From the NCBI GenBank assembly GCA_947087145.1, contig CAMUBM010000014.1, positions 1 through 10,158 on the forward strand: DNA of 10,158 nt, in the 5' to 3' direction. The stretch comes from an uncultured Mycoplasmatota bacterium. Lineage in GTDB: Bacteria; Bacillota_I; Bacilli_A; RF39; UBA660. The notes beneath the pieces were generated by a model that searched no databases, had not been told where the DNA came from, and was given only the letters and a program-made list of their open reading frames with translations. This document shows, one piece after another, positions 1 to 7,707 of this stretch. The position numbers were made by a program, and so were the translations under genes. How positions within the stretch are numbered: the stretch's first letter is position 1; each line of letters starts with the position of its first letter.

Positions 1-26
1 TTATGTATCCATACTATCTTTTTTTT
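1..26 (+). terminator. Possible 3' half of an upstream terminator cut by the window edge
   Basis: The window opens with ATCCATACTATC followed by eight T residues (19-26), which is how the 3' arm and U-tract of a rho-independent terminator look. The matching 5' arm (GATAGTATGGAT) would lie before base 1, so this cannot be confirmed. It could also be a T-rich promoter upstream region for the next gene. Confidence 0.3.
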
Positions 27-32
27 CGAGTT

Positions 33-61
33 TTGTCAAATTATGATAAGATAATGAATAT
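33..61 (+). promoter_or_regulatory. Weak candidate promoter for the 88-828 gene
   Basis: TTGTCA (33-38) matches five of six -35 bases. A -10 placed 17 bases later (GAATAT, 56-61) is poor. GATAAT at 50-55 is a better -10, but its only -35 at normal spacing is weak. A promoter is likely here because the T-run at 19-26 suggests that the preceding transcript ends, but the exact boxes are uncertain. Confidence 0.3.
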
Positions 62-87
62 GAAAATAAAAGAAGGAAGAATAAAGA

Positions 88-828
88 ATGGGAAGCGAAG
101 AAGAACAAAAAGAAGCATTAAGAGAATATCAAAGAACAAGCATAGAAGATAGTAAACGAAAAAGAAAAGAACGACGAAAAAAAGAAATAATAACTCTGCT
201 TTTCTTCATTTTTCTATGGATATTACTTTCTAGTTTCAACCTAATTCCACGTCTCTTTCCCAAATACATAAGAATGTATGATGTCCACTTAAATGATACT
301 TCACTAGAAGTAGTAGAAACCATACAAAGTGATAAATTCCTTTTTGGTCTCTTCAATCTAGAAAATGGTCTTACCAATACTTTTTTTGAAAAATCTTCTG
401 TGATAGAAAAGGAACCTTTTTTCCTTAGTATTAAATCTTATGGTTGTTATATTCCAAATGGAAAGAAAAAAATAAAAACATCTTGTAGTGAACAAAAATG
501 GAAAAACAAATACAAAATTGAAAATCAAGATACCAAATATAAAATGAGTATCAAAAAATACAAATATGAACCCAACTCTATTTATAGAATAGGGTATGAA
601 GATATCGTTCGTGATTTTTTAATAGGAGAAAATTATTGGAAAGGAGAAACTTTAAAAGAATACGAAAAAGTAATGGAAGGAGATTTAGAAAAGAATATTA
701 CAGATTACATAAAAGAAAAAGGAGTGTATCGCATTCAAATTGATTTTTCCTACAAACATAATAAAGGAAATATAGCGATAGGAGTAATCAACGATGGAGA
801 AAAAGTAGTTTCTATTGGTACAAAATAA
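88..828 (+). CDS. Hypothetical single-pass membrane protein
   Basis: I do not recognise this 246-residue protein. It starts at an ATG preceded by AGAAGGAAG about 8 to 10 bases upstream, an acceptable ribosome binding site. Residues 1-33 are highly charged and very basic at 23-32 (K/R-rich). Residues 34-53 form one hydrophobic segment, and no further membrane segment follows. Positive charges before the helix suggest an inside-N, outside-C topology, so residues 55-246 would be an extracytoplasmic domain. That domain is rich in lysine, tyrosine and asparagine and holds a cysteine pair (C120, C133) that could form a disulfide. There is no lipobox and no cleavable signal. The next gene starts 51 bases downstream on the same strand with no terminator visible, so the two may be co-transcribed. 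The function is unknown; an envelope-anchored accessory protein is only a guess. Confidence 0.75.
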   Translation: MGSEEEQKEALREYQRTSIEDSKRKRKERRKKEIITLLFFIFLWILLSSFNLIPRLFPKYIRMYDVHLNDTSLEVVETIQSDKFLFGLFNLENGLTNTFFEKSSVIEKEPFFLSIKSYGCYIPNGKKKIKTSCSEQKWKNKYKIENQDTKYKMSIKKYKYEPNSIYRIGYEDIVRDFLIGENYWKGETLKEYEKVMEGDLEKNITDYIKEKGVYRIQIDFSYKHNKGNIAIGVINDGEKVVSIGTK

Positions 829-854
829 GACATTTTAAGATTAAAAAAGAATAT

Positions 855-872
855 ACTATCTTGAAAGATAGT
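855..872 (+). repeat. Short inverted repeat just upstream of the DUF2974 start
   Basis: ACTATCT-TGAA-AGATAGT forms a perfect 7-bp stem with a 4-base loop. It ends only 7 bases before the ATG at 880 and occupies the place where a Shine-Dalgarno site would normally lie. No U-tract follows, so it is not a terminator. The 10-mer ATACTATCTT in its left arm (853-862) also occurs at 11-20. Confidence 0.5.
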
Positions 873-879
873 GTGAAAA

Positions 880-1926
880 ATGGACAATATATTTGAATAT
901 TTGAAATGGCGAGGAGATATTCCTTTTGAACAAGAACCCTTAAACGAAGTAGACAATCTAATACTATGTGCTTTCTCTTATATCAGGATAGAAAAATTTT
1001 TAAATACGAAAGAACTACAAACCATACAAGAACTCTATCCGAAATATGTGAGTAGCGATAAAAAAGAAAGTATTCTATTAAAAAATCAAAACACTTTATT
1101 TTCTCAACTCGAAAAAAGCAAACGTTTTGGGAATGTAAAAATTGCTAAATTTGTAAAAGAATCTTCTGAGGCCGAAGAAAAACAATTTTGTGCCATGACT
1201 TTTATTGTAAGTGACAGAGAAATATTTGTTGCTTTTCGAGGTACAGATGAAACTTTAACAGGATGGAAAGAAAACTTTAATTTAAGCTATGAAGAGACAC
1301 CTTCCCAAAAAAGAGCCGTCTCCTATTTAGAAGATATTGTTACCCATACCAAAAAAGAAATCATAGTAGGAGGACATTCCAAAGGTGGTAATCTCGCCAT
1401 GTATGCTTATGTATTTAGTAAAAAGGAAGTACAAGAAAAAATAAAAAAAGTCTACAATAACGATGGACCCGGACTAAGAAGTAAAGAGAATACTTTGCAA
1501 GAAATAGAAAAAAAGATAACTACCTTTATTCCTAAATCCAGTATAGTAGGTGGTTTATTTGAAAATGACTCTTTAATAAAAATTATAGAAAGTAGTAGTA
1601 TTGGTATTCTAGAACATGACTTATATACCTGGAAAATTAATGGCTCAGAAATTATAACCACTAAAGATATGGACAAAAAAACCAAAGAACTCTGTAACTA
1701 CATCAATGAAAAATTAAAAGAAATACCAGACGAGAAAAAAAGGAGTATCATTCACTTTATTTATGAACTTCTAAACTCTTTTGGAATAAACGATATCGAA
1801 GAAACGATAAACAAATTAGGAAAAAACAATTCTTTACTAAAAAAATATAATATTTCCATTTTTGACATGCAAATTATTTGGAAAATATTACCCATTATTT
1901 TAGAAATTATGAAAAAGTTCTCCTGA
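880..1926 (+). CDS. DUF2974 (Mbeg1-like) alpha/beta-hydrolase, putative lipase/esterase
   Basis: This 348-residue protein matches the Mbeg1-like/DUF2974 family: lipase-class alpha/beta hydrolases common in Firmicutes, with poorly known substrates. The family N-terminus is evident (NIFEYLKWRGDIPF, then EVDNLILCAFSYI). The lipase-like FRGTDET motif is at 119-125. The nucleophile elbow GGHSKGGN has its serine at 167. The triad aspartate is probably D195 in NNDGPG, and the histidine is probably H246 in EHDLYTW, so the enzyme looks intact. There is no signal peptide, which suggests a cytoplasmic enzyme. Residues 260-348 are a helical tail. The start is the first possible one after an in-frame TGA at 874, yet no Shine-Dalgarno is visible and a hairpin (855-872) sits in its place. 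The gene ends in TGA. The family call is confident; the substrate is unknown. Confidence 0.85.
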   Translation: MDNIFEYLKWRGDIPFEQEPLNEVDNLILCAFSYIRIEKFLNTKELQTIQELYPKYVSSDKKESILLKNQNTLFSQLEKSKRFGNVKIAKFVKESSEAEEKQFCAMTFIVSDREIFVAFRGTDETLTGWKENFNLSYEETPSQKRAVSYLEDIVTHTKKEIIVGGHSKGGNLAMYAYVFSKKEVQEKIKKVYNNDGPGLRSKENTLQEIEKKITTFIPKSSIVGGLFENDSLIKIIESSSIGILEHDLYTWKINGSEIITTKDMDKKTKELCNYINEKLKEIPDEKKRSIIHFIYELLNSFGINDIEETINKLGKNNSLLKKYNISIFDMQIIWKILPIILEIMKKFS

Positions 1927-1962
1927 TTATGGTAAAATAAAGGAGTTCGAGGAGTGAAAAAG

Positions 1963-2521
1963 ATGGAAGTAAATAAGCAATAGAAAATCGAAGAAGTATT
2001 CGAACCTTTAAAAAAGACGAGATACCAAATAAAGTCATAGAAGACTTATTAAATTGTGGAAGACTCGCTCCTGCAACTAAAAATAGACAACCTTGGTTTT
2101 TTGTTGTCTTAAAAGATTTTTTGAAAAATCGAGTAGCAGAAATTATGGCAAAAGAAGTGACACGTAGTACCCAAAAGGAAGAACGAAAAAAACTGGGATG
2201 CCCTAGTAGTGTACTTGCAACATCGAATGTAATAAAAGATGCTCCTATTTTAATATTAGTATTTAAAGAAAAAAACGACAATTGGCTTACGGGGGACCAT
2301 TTATCCATTGGAGCTTGTATTGAAAATATTTTACTTCGAGCTACTGATTTGAATTTAGGTTCTTTATGGATACGAGATATTGCTTATACAAAAGAAGAAA
2401 TAGCAAAATTAGTGGGATATGAACATTTAGAATTAAACTCAGCATTTCCATAGGAATTGCCAATCAATCTCCAAGCGCCAGACCAAGGAAAACTCTAAAG
2501 GAAATTATAAATTATGTAGAT
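1963..2521 (+). pseudogene. Nitroreductase family protein, broken by two frameshifts
   Basis: Joined across two breaks, the reading frames give a small FMN-dependent nitroreductase of about 185 residues. It begins MEVNKAIENRRSIRTF, has the flavin-binding-type motif APATKNRQPW, and then LSIGACIENILLRATDLNLGSLWI, and finishes SPSARPRKTLKEIINY. The ATG at 1963 has a GGAG at 1951-1954 with 8-base spacing. The first break is near 1975-1977, where AATAAGCAATA lacks one base after codon 4, so the ATG frame stops at TAG 1981. The second break is near 2444, where GCATTTCC lacks one base of an expected GCAATTTCC, giving TAG at 2451-2453. Both are single-base losses next to A-runs, so assembly error is possible. 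After repair, the frame enters the GNAT sequence without a stop. The family reduces nitro-aromatics or quinones with NAD(P)H; the substrate is unknown here. Confidence 0.75.
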
Positions 2522-3013
2522 TTAAAAATTGAGAAAGCAAAGGAAGCAGACATGGAAAGTATTCTAGGGTTAATAAAAGAGAGATGTGAATGGCTTTTAA
2601 AGAAAAAAATAGACCAATGGAACCCTAGTTTTTATTAAAAAAAATACGATGAAAATTATTTCTTAGAACAACTTCAAAATGGTAATGAATTGTATGTTGC
2701 AAAAATAAATCAAAATATTGTAGGAGTAATGTTGATAAAGTTTAACGACGAAAACTATTGGAAAAATGACAACAAAGCCATTTATATTCATCATTTAGCT
2801 AGTAAACTAGACGTTTCTGGGGAGAAAGTTGGGAATATGTTATTAAATTATGCCAATAAATTGGCTTTAAAACATAAAAAAGAATACGTAAGACTAGACT
2901 GTAAAAAAAGCAATCCAAAATTAAATGAATATTATAAAAGAAATGGTTTTTGTGAAAAAGGTACTGGAAAAATAGGAAACTATGAATACAATTTATGGGA
3001 AAAAAAGATATAA
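2522..3013 (+). pseudogene. GNAT family N-acetyltransferase, broken by an in-frame stop
   Basis: The frame reads as a GNAT acetyltransferase of about 163 residues. It starts LKIEKAKEADMESILGLIKE, then has a central strand (ELYVAKINQNIVGVMLIKF), the family's typical IYIHHLASK region and acetyl-CoA loop (SGEKVGNMLLNYANKLA), and the C-terminal NPKLNEYYKRNGF signature. A TAA at 2636-2638, just after WNPSFY, interrupts the frame, which resumes in phase with KKYDENYF. This is a substitution-type lesion, not an indel. No ATG exists at the expected N-terminus, because codon 2522-2524 is TTA. Translation from TTG 2690 would give only a C-terminal fragment of 107 residues, lacking the first strand and helix. 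The gene could be a dead separate gene, or the dead second half of a nitroreductase-GNAT fusion, since no stop separates them. Confidence 0.75.
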
Positions 3014-3066
3014 AATGGAAATAAATATTTAAAAAAATTAAAGAAAAGTGAAACTTTTGTGAACAG

Positions 3067-3090
3067 GAGATGAAACTTTCTCTTTTTTTT
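3067..3090 (+). terminator. Weak candidate terminator before the MarR operon
   Basis: A short stem GAGA/TCTC (3067-3070 with 3079-3082) is followed directly by T8 (3083-3090). A second small hairpin AAAAGT-GAA-ACTTTT lies just upstream (3044-3058). The stems are weak, but the U-tract and the position between the decayed genes and a strong promoter fit a terminator. Confidence 0.35.
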
Positions 3091-3099
3091 GTAAGGGCA

Positions 3100-3128
3100 T
3101 TGACAATTATTTTAAATTAGCATAATAT
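3100..3128 (+). promoter_or_regulatory. Promoter of the MarR-ABC-ABC operon
   Basis: A perfect -35 TTGACA lies at 3100-3105. The -10 is either TAATAT (3123-3128, 17-bp spacer) or CATAAT (3121-3126, 15-bp spacer). The spacer holds short inverted arms ATTAT/ATAAT (3106-3110 and 3122-3126), a possible site for the MarR protein encoded immediately downstream. The operator is inference; the promoter boxes are seen. Confidence 0.65.
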
Positions 3129-3158
3129 GTAGCATGGCAGTAAAGGTTGTGTTTGCCT

Positions 3159-3608
3159 ATGGAAGAAAATTTACTCTATCAAATAAAAAACTTAGAAACC
3201 AAAATCATTCGTTTATTTTTAACAGAAAAAGAAAATCTATGTACGAAAATGACTCCTACACCAACCCAATTTCAAATTATGGAGTATATGCTAAACCAAG
3301 GAAAGGATGTTGTTTATCAAAAAGAATTAGAAAATGTTTTAGGACTTCGAAGAGCGACCATATCAGGAGTACTAAAAACCATGGAAAAAAATCATTTTAT
3401 AAAAAGAATGACTGATGAAGATGATACACGAGTAAAAAGAGTGGTACTAGAAAGTAATGCCAAAAAAGTACTTCTAAAACAGAAAGAAAAAATGAAAAAT
3501 ATAGAAAAATTACTTACAAAAAATATTTCTATAAAAGAACAAAATGAATTTATTCGAATTCTTAAAAAAATGCAAAAAAACATCGAAAGGAGCAATGAAA
3601 AATGCTAA
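3159..3608 (+). CDS. MarR family transcriptional regulator
   Basis: A 149-residue winged-helix regulator. It has an N-terminal dimerisation helix (MEENLLYQIKNLETKIIRLF), then TPTQFQIMEYML, and the recognition region QKELENVLGLRRATISGVLKTMEKNHFI. The wing is RMTDEDDTRVKRVVL, matching the MarR D-x-R-x-K/R pattern. A C-terminal helical arm completes the dimer interface. MarR proteins bind palindromes as dimers and usually release DNA on binding a small ligand. Placed first in an operon with an ABC exporter pair, it most likely represses its own operon in response to a toxic substrate. I chose ATG 3159 because the family-like sequence begins there. TTG 3153 is an alternative with better spacing (6 bases) from AAAGG at 3142-3146. 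The stop overlaps the next gene by 7 bases. Confidence 0.88.
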   Translation: MEENLLYQIKNLETKIIRLFLTEKENLCTKMTPTPTQFQIMEYMLNQGKDVVYQKELENVLGLRRATISGVLKTMEKNHFIKRMTDEDDTRVKRVVLESNAKKVLLKQKEKMKNIEKLLTKNISIKEQNEFIRILKKMQKNIERSNEKC

Positions 3609-5359
3609 AACTAATAAAAAATTTTAATAAAAAAGAATGGGGACTAGTAGGCATAAGTTTACTTCTGATTGTATTCCAAGTTTGGTTAGATTTAAAAATG
3701 CCAGATTATATGTCAGAAATCACAAAACTAGTCCAAACCGAAGGGAGTGAGATGGCAGATATTCTAAAAAATGGTGGCTTTATGCTTTTGTGTGCCCTAG
3801 GAAGTTTAACTGCTGCGATTATCGTGGGGTACTTTGTTTCCCATCTTTCTAGTTCTTTTTCTATGAAAGTAAGAAAAAAATTATTCACGAAAGTTGAAAA
3901 TTTATCTACGCATGAAGTGAAACAATTTAAAACCGATAGTTTAATTACCCGTACTACGAATGATATTACACAAGTGGAAATGCTAATTGGAATGGGCTTA
4001 CAACTTTTAATCAAAGCACCAATCACCGCCGTTTGGGCCATTACCAAAATCCTAAACAAATCATGGCAATGGAGTGCTGTAACAGCAGTGGCAGTTGTCA
4101 TTTTATTATCAGTAATTGGGACACTTATGATTACCATTTTGCCAAAATTCAAAGTCGTACAACAATTAATCGACCAAGTCAACGGACGTATTAGAGAACA
4201 CTTAACAGGAATTCGCGTTGTACGTGCCTTTAATGCAGAAAATTTTCAAGAAGAGAAGTTCGAAAGTGTTAATACTCGTCTTACCAATCAACAATTATCC
4301 AACCAAAAAAAGTTTGCCTTCTTATCTCCTGTTATGTATCTTGTTATGAACTCCCTAACCCTTGTGATTTATTTTATCGGAGCCTATCTAATAAAAGATG
4401 CCTTAATGGTAGATAAAATTAGTTTGTTTGGAGATATGGTTGTATTTTCTTCGTATGCCATGCAAGTCATTATGTCTTTCTTAATGCTCGCCATGATTTT
4501 CATGATGCTCCCACGTGCACAAGTTTCTGCAAGCCGTATTAATGAAGTACTTGAAACCAAAGAGAGTGTACAAGAAGGAACCTTTAAGGCTGATACAGAA
4601 GAAATAGGTACAGTGGAATTTAAAAACGTATCCTTTAAATATCCCGATGCCGAAGAATACCTTCTTAAAAATATTTCTTTTAAAGTCAATAAAGGAGAAA
4701 CGATTGCCTTTATTGGTTCGACAGGAAGTGGAAAATCTACTTTGATTAACTTAGTACCAAGATTTTATGATGCTACCGAAGGAGAAGTTCTTGTAGATGG
4801 CGTAAATGTACGTGAATACAAACTAGAAAGCCTTTACAATAAACTGGGTTACGTTCCCCAAAAAGCAGTGATTTTTAATGGAAGTGTTAAAGAAAATGTC
4901 TCATACGGAGAAAGTAAAAACGAAAAAACAGAAGAAGGAATAAAAAAAGCCATTAAAGTTGCTCAAGCCGAAGAATTTGTCTTAAAAATGGATGAAGCCT
5001 ACGATACCGAACTAGCAAGTGGAGGAACCAACATATCAGGAGGACAAAAACAAAGAATTTCAATTGCAAGAGCCATAGCAAGGGAACCAGAAATTTATAT
5101 TTTTGACGACTCTTTCTCAGCCTTAGACTACAAAACCGATTCGGTCCTAAGACGTAAATTAAAAGAATACACCAAAGACGCAACCAGTCTAATAGTTGCT
5201 CAAAGAATTGGAACCATTATGAATGCCGATAAAATTGTTGTTTTAGATAACGGAGAATGTGTTGGTATGGGTACCCACAAAGAACTTTTAAACACGTGTG
5301 AAGTATATAAACAAATTGCTTTATCGCAATTATCAAAGGAGGAGTTAGAAAATGCCTAG
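3602..5359 (+). CDS. ABC exporter half-transporter 1, with degenerate ATP-site residues
   Basis: A 585-residue type I (MsbA-like) exporter half: six membrane helices (about residues 13-310), then a nucleotide-binding domain. Visible motifs are Walker A GSTGSGKST (372-380, K378), Q-loop YVPQ, signature ISGGQKQR (478-485) and Walker B YIFDD. The residue normally a catalytic glutamate is aspartate (D503), and the switch histidine is glutamine (Q534 in VAQRIGT). Its own signature is near consensus. This pattern marks the 'degenerate' member of heterodimeric exporters such as TM287/288, LmrCD, EfrCD and BmrCD. With the next protein it should pump drugs or other amphipathic compounds out of the cell; the substrate cannot be read from sequence. 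AAAGGAG (3586-3592) sits 9 bases before the ATG. The start overlaps the MarR stop and the end overlaps the next gene, so translation is probably coupled. Confidence 0.92.
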   Translation: MLKLIKNFNKKEWGLVGISLLLIVFQVWLDLKMPDYMSEITKLVQTEGSEMADILKNGGFMLLCALGSLTAAIIVGYFVSHLSSSFSMKVRKKLFTKVENLSTHEVKQFKTDSLITRTTNDITQVEMLIGMGLQLLIKAPITAVWAITKILNKSWQWSAVTAVAVVILLSVIGTLMITILPKFKVVQQLIDQVNGRIREHLTGIRVVRAFNAENFQEEKFESVNTRLTNQQLSNQKKFAFLSPVMYLVMNSLTLVIYFIGAYLIKDALMVDKISLFGDMVVFSSYAMQVIMSFLMLAMIFMMLPRAQVSASRINEVLETKESVQEGTFKADTEEIGTVEFKNVSFKYPDAEEYLLKNISFKVNKGETIAFIGSTGSGKSTLINLVPRFYDATEGEVLVDGVNVREYKLESLYNKLGYVPQKAVIFNGSVKENVSYGESKNEKTEEGIKKAIKVAQAEEFVLKMDEAYDTELASGGTNISGGQKQRISIARAIAREPEIYIFDDSFSALDYKTDSVLRRKLKEYTKDATSLIVAQRIGTIMNADKIVVLDNGECVGMGTHKELLNTCEVYKQIALSQLSKEELENA

Positions 5360-7676
5360 TAGAAATAGAACAAGACGAGGACCCGGTCCAGCACCAGTCG
5401 AAAAAGCACGTGATTTTGGAGGAGCCATAAAAAGACTCATTCACGAACTTAGAAACTTCCGCGTTTTAATCGTAATTGCTTTATTCTTAGCTGGCTCAGG
5501 ATCTATTCTTGCGATATTTACGCCAAACATCCTTTCCGATTTAACTGATAAAATCGCCGAAGGATTAGTTCCCAATACCAAAAATTTACAAACCATCACA
5601 GAGAATATTACGAACGAACTAAACGAAGAGAAACTAAAAGATACTTTACCAGAACTTTTAGCGTTAGATTTAACAGAAAAAAAGACATTTTCGATTTTGG
5701 CGACTTCTTCTATGCCAAAAGAAAATATGGAAGCATTCACAAAATTTTTAGAAAATATTAAAAAAGCACCAGAGAAAACTCTAGAATTTTTGACTGACTT
5801 ACCAGAAAGCATTTTAACTCTTATCCTTCCAACCACGACTTATAATGGAAAAGAAATTACGACAAGTGACAAAATTGCTTTCCTAAAGAGTAGGGAAGAG
5901 AATACAGCTTTACCTACAAGTATTGCAAGTGTTTTACTAAAAGAATTCGAAGTGGATGGAGTAACGATTACGATAGAAGACCAAGTAAAATTACTAGAAC
6001 TTATGAGTGATGTAAATGAAGATACAGACGTTTCTGTTCTTTACAAAAAAATTGACGAGGCACCAGAGAGCATTGGTCGTGTCGTAAAACCATTTATGGA
6101 TATCGAAAAGATTAAATCGATTGCTTATATCATTGTTACCATTTTAATATGTAGTGCGATATTTACCTTTATCGAATCCATTTCTATGACAATAGTTTCC
6201 AATAATTTTGCTAAAAACTTGCGTTCTAGAATTTCGAAAAAAATCAACAAATTACCTTTATCTTATTTTGATAAAAACCAAACTGGAGATATTTTGTCGA
6301 GAGTCACTAACGATATTGATACGGTTGCACAATCGATGAACCAATCTTTATCCACTTTAGTAAGTGCGATGACCTTATTTGTAGGAACTATTATTATGAT
6401 GTTTGTAACCAATGGATTAATGGCCATCACTGCAATCGTTTCTAGTTTACTTGGATTTGTCTTCATGTTTGGGGTTCTTGGAAAATCTCAAAAGTACTTT
6501 GCGGAAAAACAAGAAGAACTAGGGGCTTTAAATGGCCACATTGAAGAAGTCTATTCTGGACTCAATGTAGTAAAAGCCTACAATGGAAAAAGAATATCCG
6601 ATGAAAAATTTAATGAATTAAACAAGAAAATGTACACCGCTAATTGGAAAAGTCAGTTTTTATCAGGACTCATGATGCCCATGATGAACTTTATCGGAAA
6701 CTTTGGTTATGTTGCTGTTTGTATCGTCGGAGCCTTACTTGCTATGAATGGGAAGATTAGTTTTGGTGTCATAGTTGCTTTCATTTCCTACGTTCGTTTA
6801 TTTACATCGCCACTTTCTCAAATGGCACAGGCCATGACTTCTTTACAATCTACCGCAGCAGCAAGTGAACGTGTGTTTGAAATTCTAGACGAAAAAGAAA
6901 TGAAAAGCGAAAGCCATATCAAAAACAAACTCGAAAAAGAGAGGGTAAAAGGAAACATTGAATTCAATAACGTCGTCTTTAAGTATGAAGGAAATGAAAA
7001 TCCAACCATAAAGAACTTTACTGCGAAAGCAACCAGTGGACAGAAAATTGCAATCGTAGGTCCAACAGGAGCAGGGAAGACCACTATGGTAAACTTACTT
7101 ATGAAATTTTACGACATTAACTCTGGAACCATTAAAATTGATGGTGTACCAACAAGTGAACTAACTCGCGAAAACATTCACGAATTATTTACAATGGTTT
7201 TACAAGATACATGGTTATTCAATGGGACCATAAAAGAAAATATTATTTACAATCGTGAAAACGTAAGTGACGAAAAAGTGAGAGAAGTTTGTAAAACAGT
7301 AGGACTAGATCATTTCATTAAAACGCTACCAAATGGCTATAATTCAGAAATTACGGACAACGACTCTGTATCAGCTGGACAACGCCAACTTTTAACTATT
7401 GCAAGAGGTATGATTGAAGATGCTCCTTTCCTTATTCTAGACGAAGCTACTTCTAATGTAGATACCAGAACTGAAGAATTAGTTCAAAGGGCTATGGATA
7501 AATTAATGGAAGGAAGAACTTCATTCATTATTGCCCATCGCTTATCCACGATAAAAAATGCCGATTTAATTCTTGTTATGAAAGATGGAAATATTATTGA
7601 AACTGGTAATCATGAAGAATTAATGAACCAAAAAGGTTTCTATGCAGACCTTTACAATAGTCAATTTGAACTATAA
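5352..7676 (+). CDS. ABC exporter half-transporter 2, catalytic partner with large extracytoplasmic insert
   Basis: At 774 residues this is well over the usual 580-620 for a half-transporter. A basic, proline- and glycine-rich N-terminus (1-20) precedes TM1 (about 38-56). A roughly 190-residue hydrophilic stretch (about 60-253) then separates TM1 from TM2 (about 257-277), where such proteins normally have a short loop; by topology it should lie outside the cell. The nucleotide-binding domain has Walker A GPTGAGKTT (570-578, K576), VLQD, Walker B LILDEATS with catalytic E698, and H-loop IIAHRLST (H729), all canonical. Its signature is VSAGQRQ (673-679), with alanine in place of the first glycine. 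That places the weak signature opposite the degenerate Walker B of subunit 1, and leaves one full ATP site made of this protein's Walker motifs and subunit 1's ISGGQ. A strong AGGAGG (5337-5342) precedes the ATG by 9 bases. Confidence 0.92.
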   Translation: MPSRNRTRRGPGPAPVEKARDFGGAIKRLIHELRNFRVLIVIALFLAGSGSILAIFTPNILSDLTDKIAEGLVPNTKNLQTITENITNELNEEKLKDTLPELLALDLTEKKTFSILATSSMPKENMEAFTKFLENIKKAPEKTLEFLTDLPESILTLILPTTTYNGKEITTSDKIAFLKSREENTALPTSIASVLLKEFEVDGVTITIEDQVKLLELMSDVNEDTDVSVLYKKIDEAPESIGRVVKPFMDIEKIKSIAYIIVTILICSAIFTFIESISMTIVSNNFAKNLRSRISKKINKLPLSYFDKNQTGDILSRVTNDIDTVAQSMNQSLSTLVSAMTLFVGTIIMMFVTNGLMAITAIVSSLLGFVFMFGVLGKSQKYFAEKQEELGALNGHIEEVYSGLNVVKAYNGKRISDEKFNELNKKMYTANWKSQFLSGLMMPMMNFIGNFGYVAVCIVGALLAMNGKISFGVIVAFISYVRLFTSPLSQMAQAMTSLQSTAAASERVFEILDEKEMKSESHIKNKLEKERVKGNIEFNNVVFKYEGNENPTIKNFTAKATSGQKIAIVGPTGAGKTTMVNLLMKFYDINSGTIKIDGVPTSELTRENIHELFTMVLQDTWLFNGTIKENIIYNRENVSDEKVREVCKTVGLDHFIKTLPNGYNSEITDNDSVSAGQRQLLTIARGMIEDAPFLILDEATSNVDTRTEELVQRAMDKLMEGRTSFIIAHRLSTIKNADLILVMKDGNIIETGNHEELMNQKGFYADLYNSQFEL

Positions 7677-7707
7677 AAAAAAATTCCTAAAAATGGGAAT
7701 TTTTTTT
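7677..7707 (+). terminator. Rho-independent terminator of the exporter operon (probably bidirectional)
   Basis: A stem AAAAAAATTCC (7677-7687) pairs with GGAATTTTTTT (7696-7706) around an 8-base loop, directly after the TAA of the second ABC gene and ending in an eight-base T-run (7700-7707). Because the left arm is an A-run, the minus strand also shows hairpin plus U-tract, so it may also stop the minus-strand transcript arriving from the 7846-8574 gene. Confidence 0.88.

Noticed and set aside
1924..1935. TGA at the end of the DUF2974 gene as a sign of UGA-tryptophan coding
   Set aside because: Reading through adds only three residues before TAA, and tryptophan is written TGG throughout, so nothing supports a changed code.
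3134..3415. Open frame from ATG 3134 overlapping the MarR gene
   Set aside because: It is out of frame with the clear winged-helix sequence, has no recognisable domain, and only its first codons precede the MarR start; it is a shadow of the MarR gene.
3706..4182. Minus-strand open frame of 158 codons within ABC gene 1
   Set aside because: It is antisense to the membrane domain of a clear ABC exporter, with no ribosome binding site or domain features.
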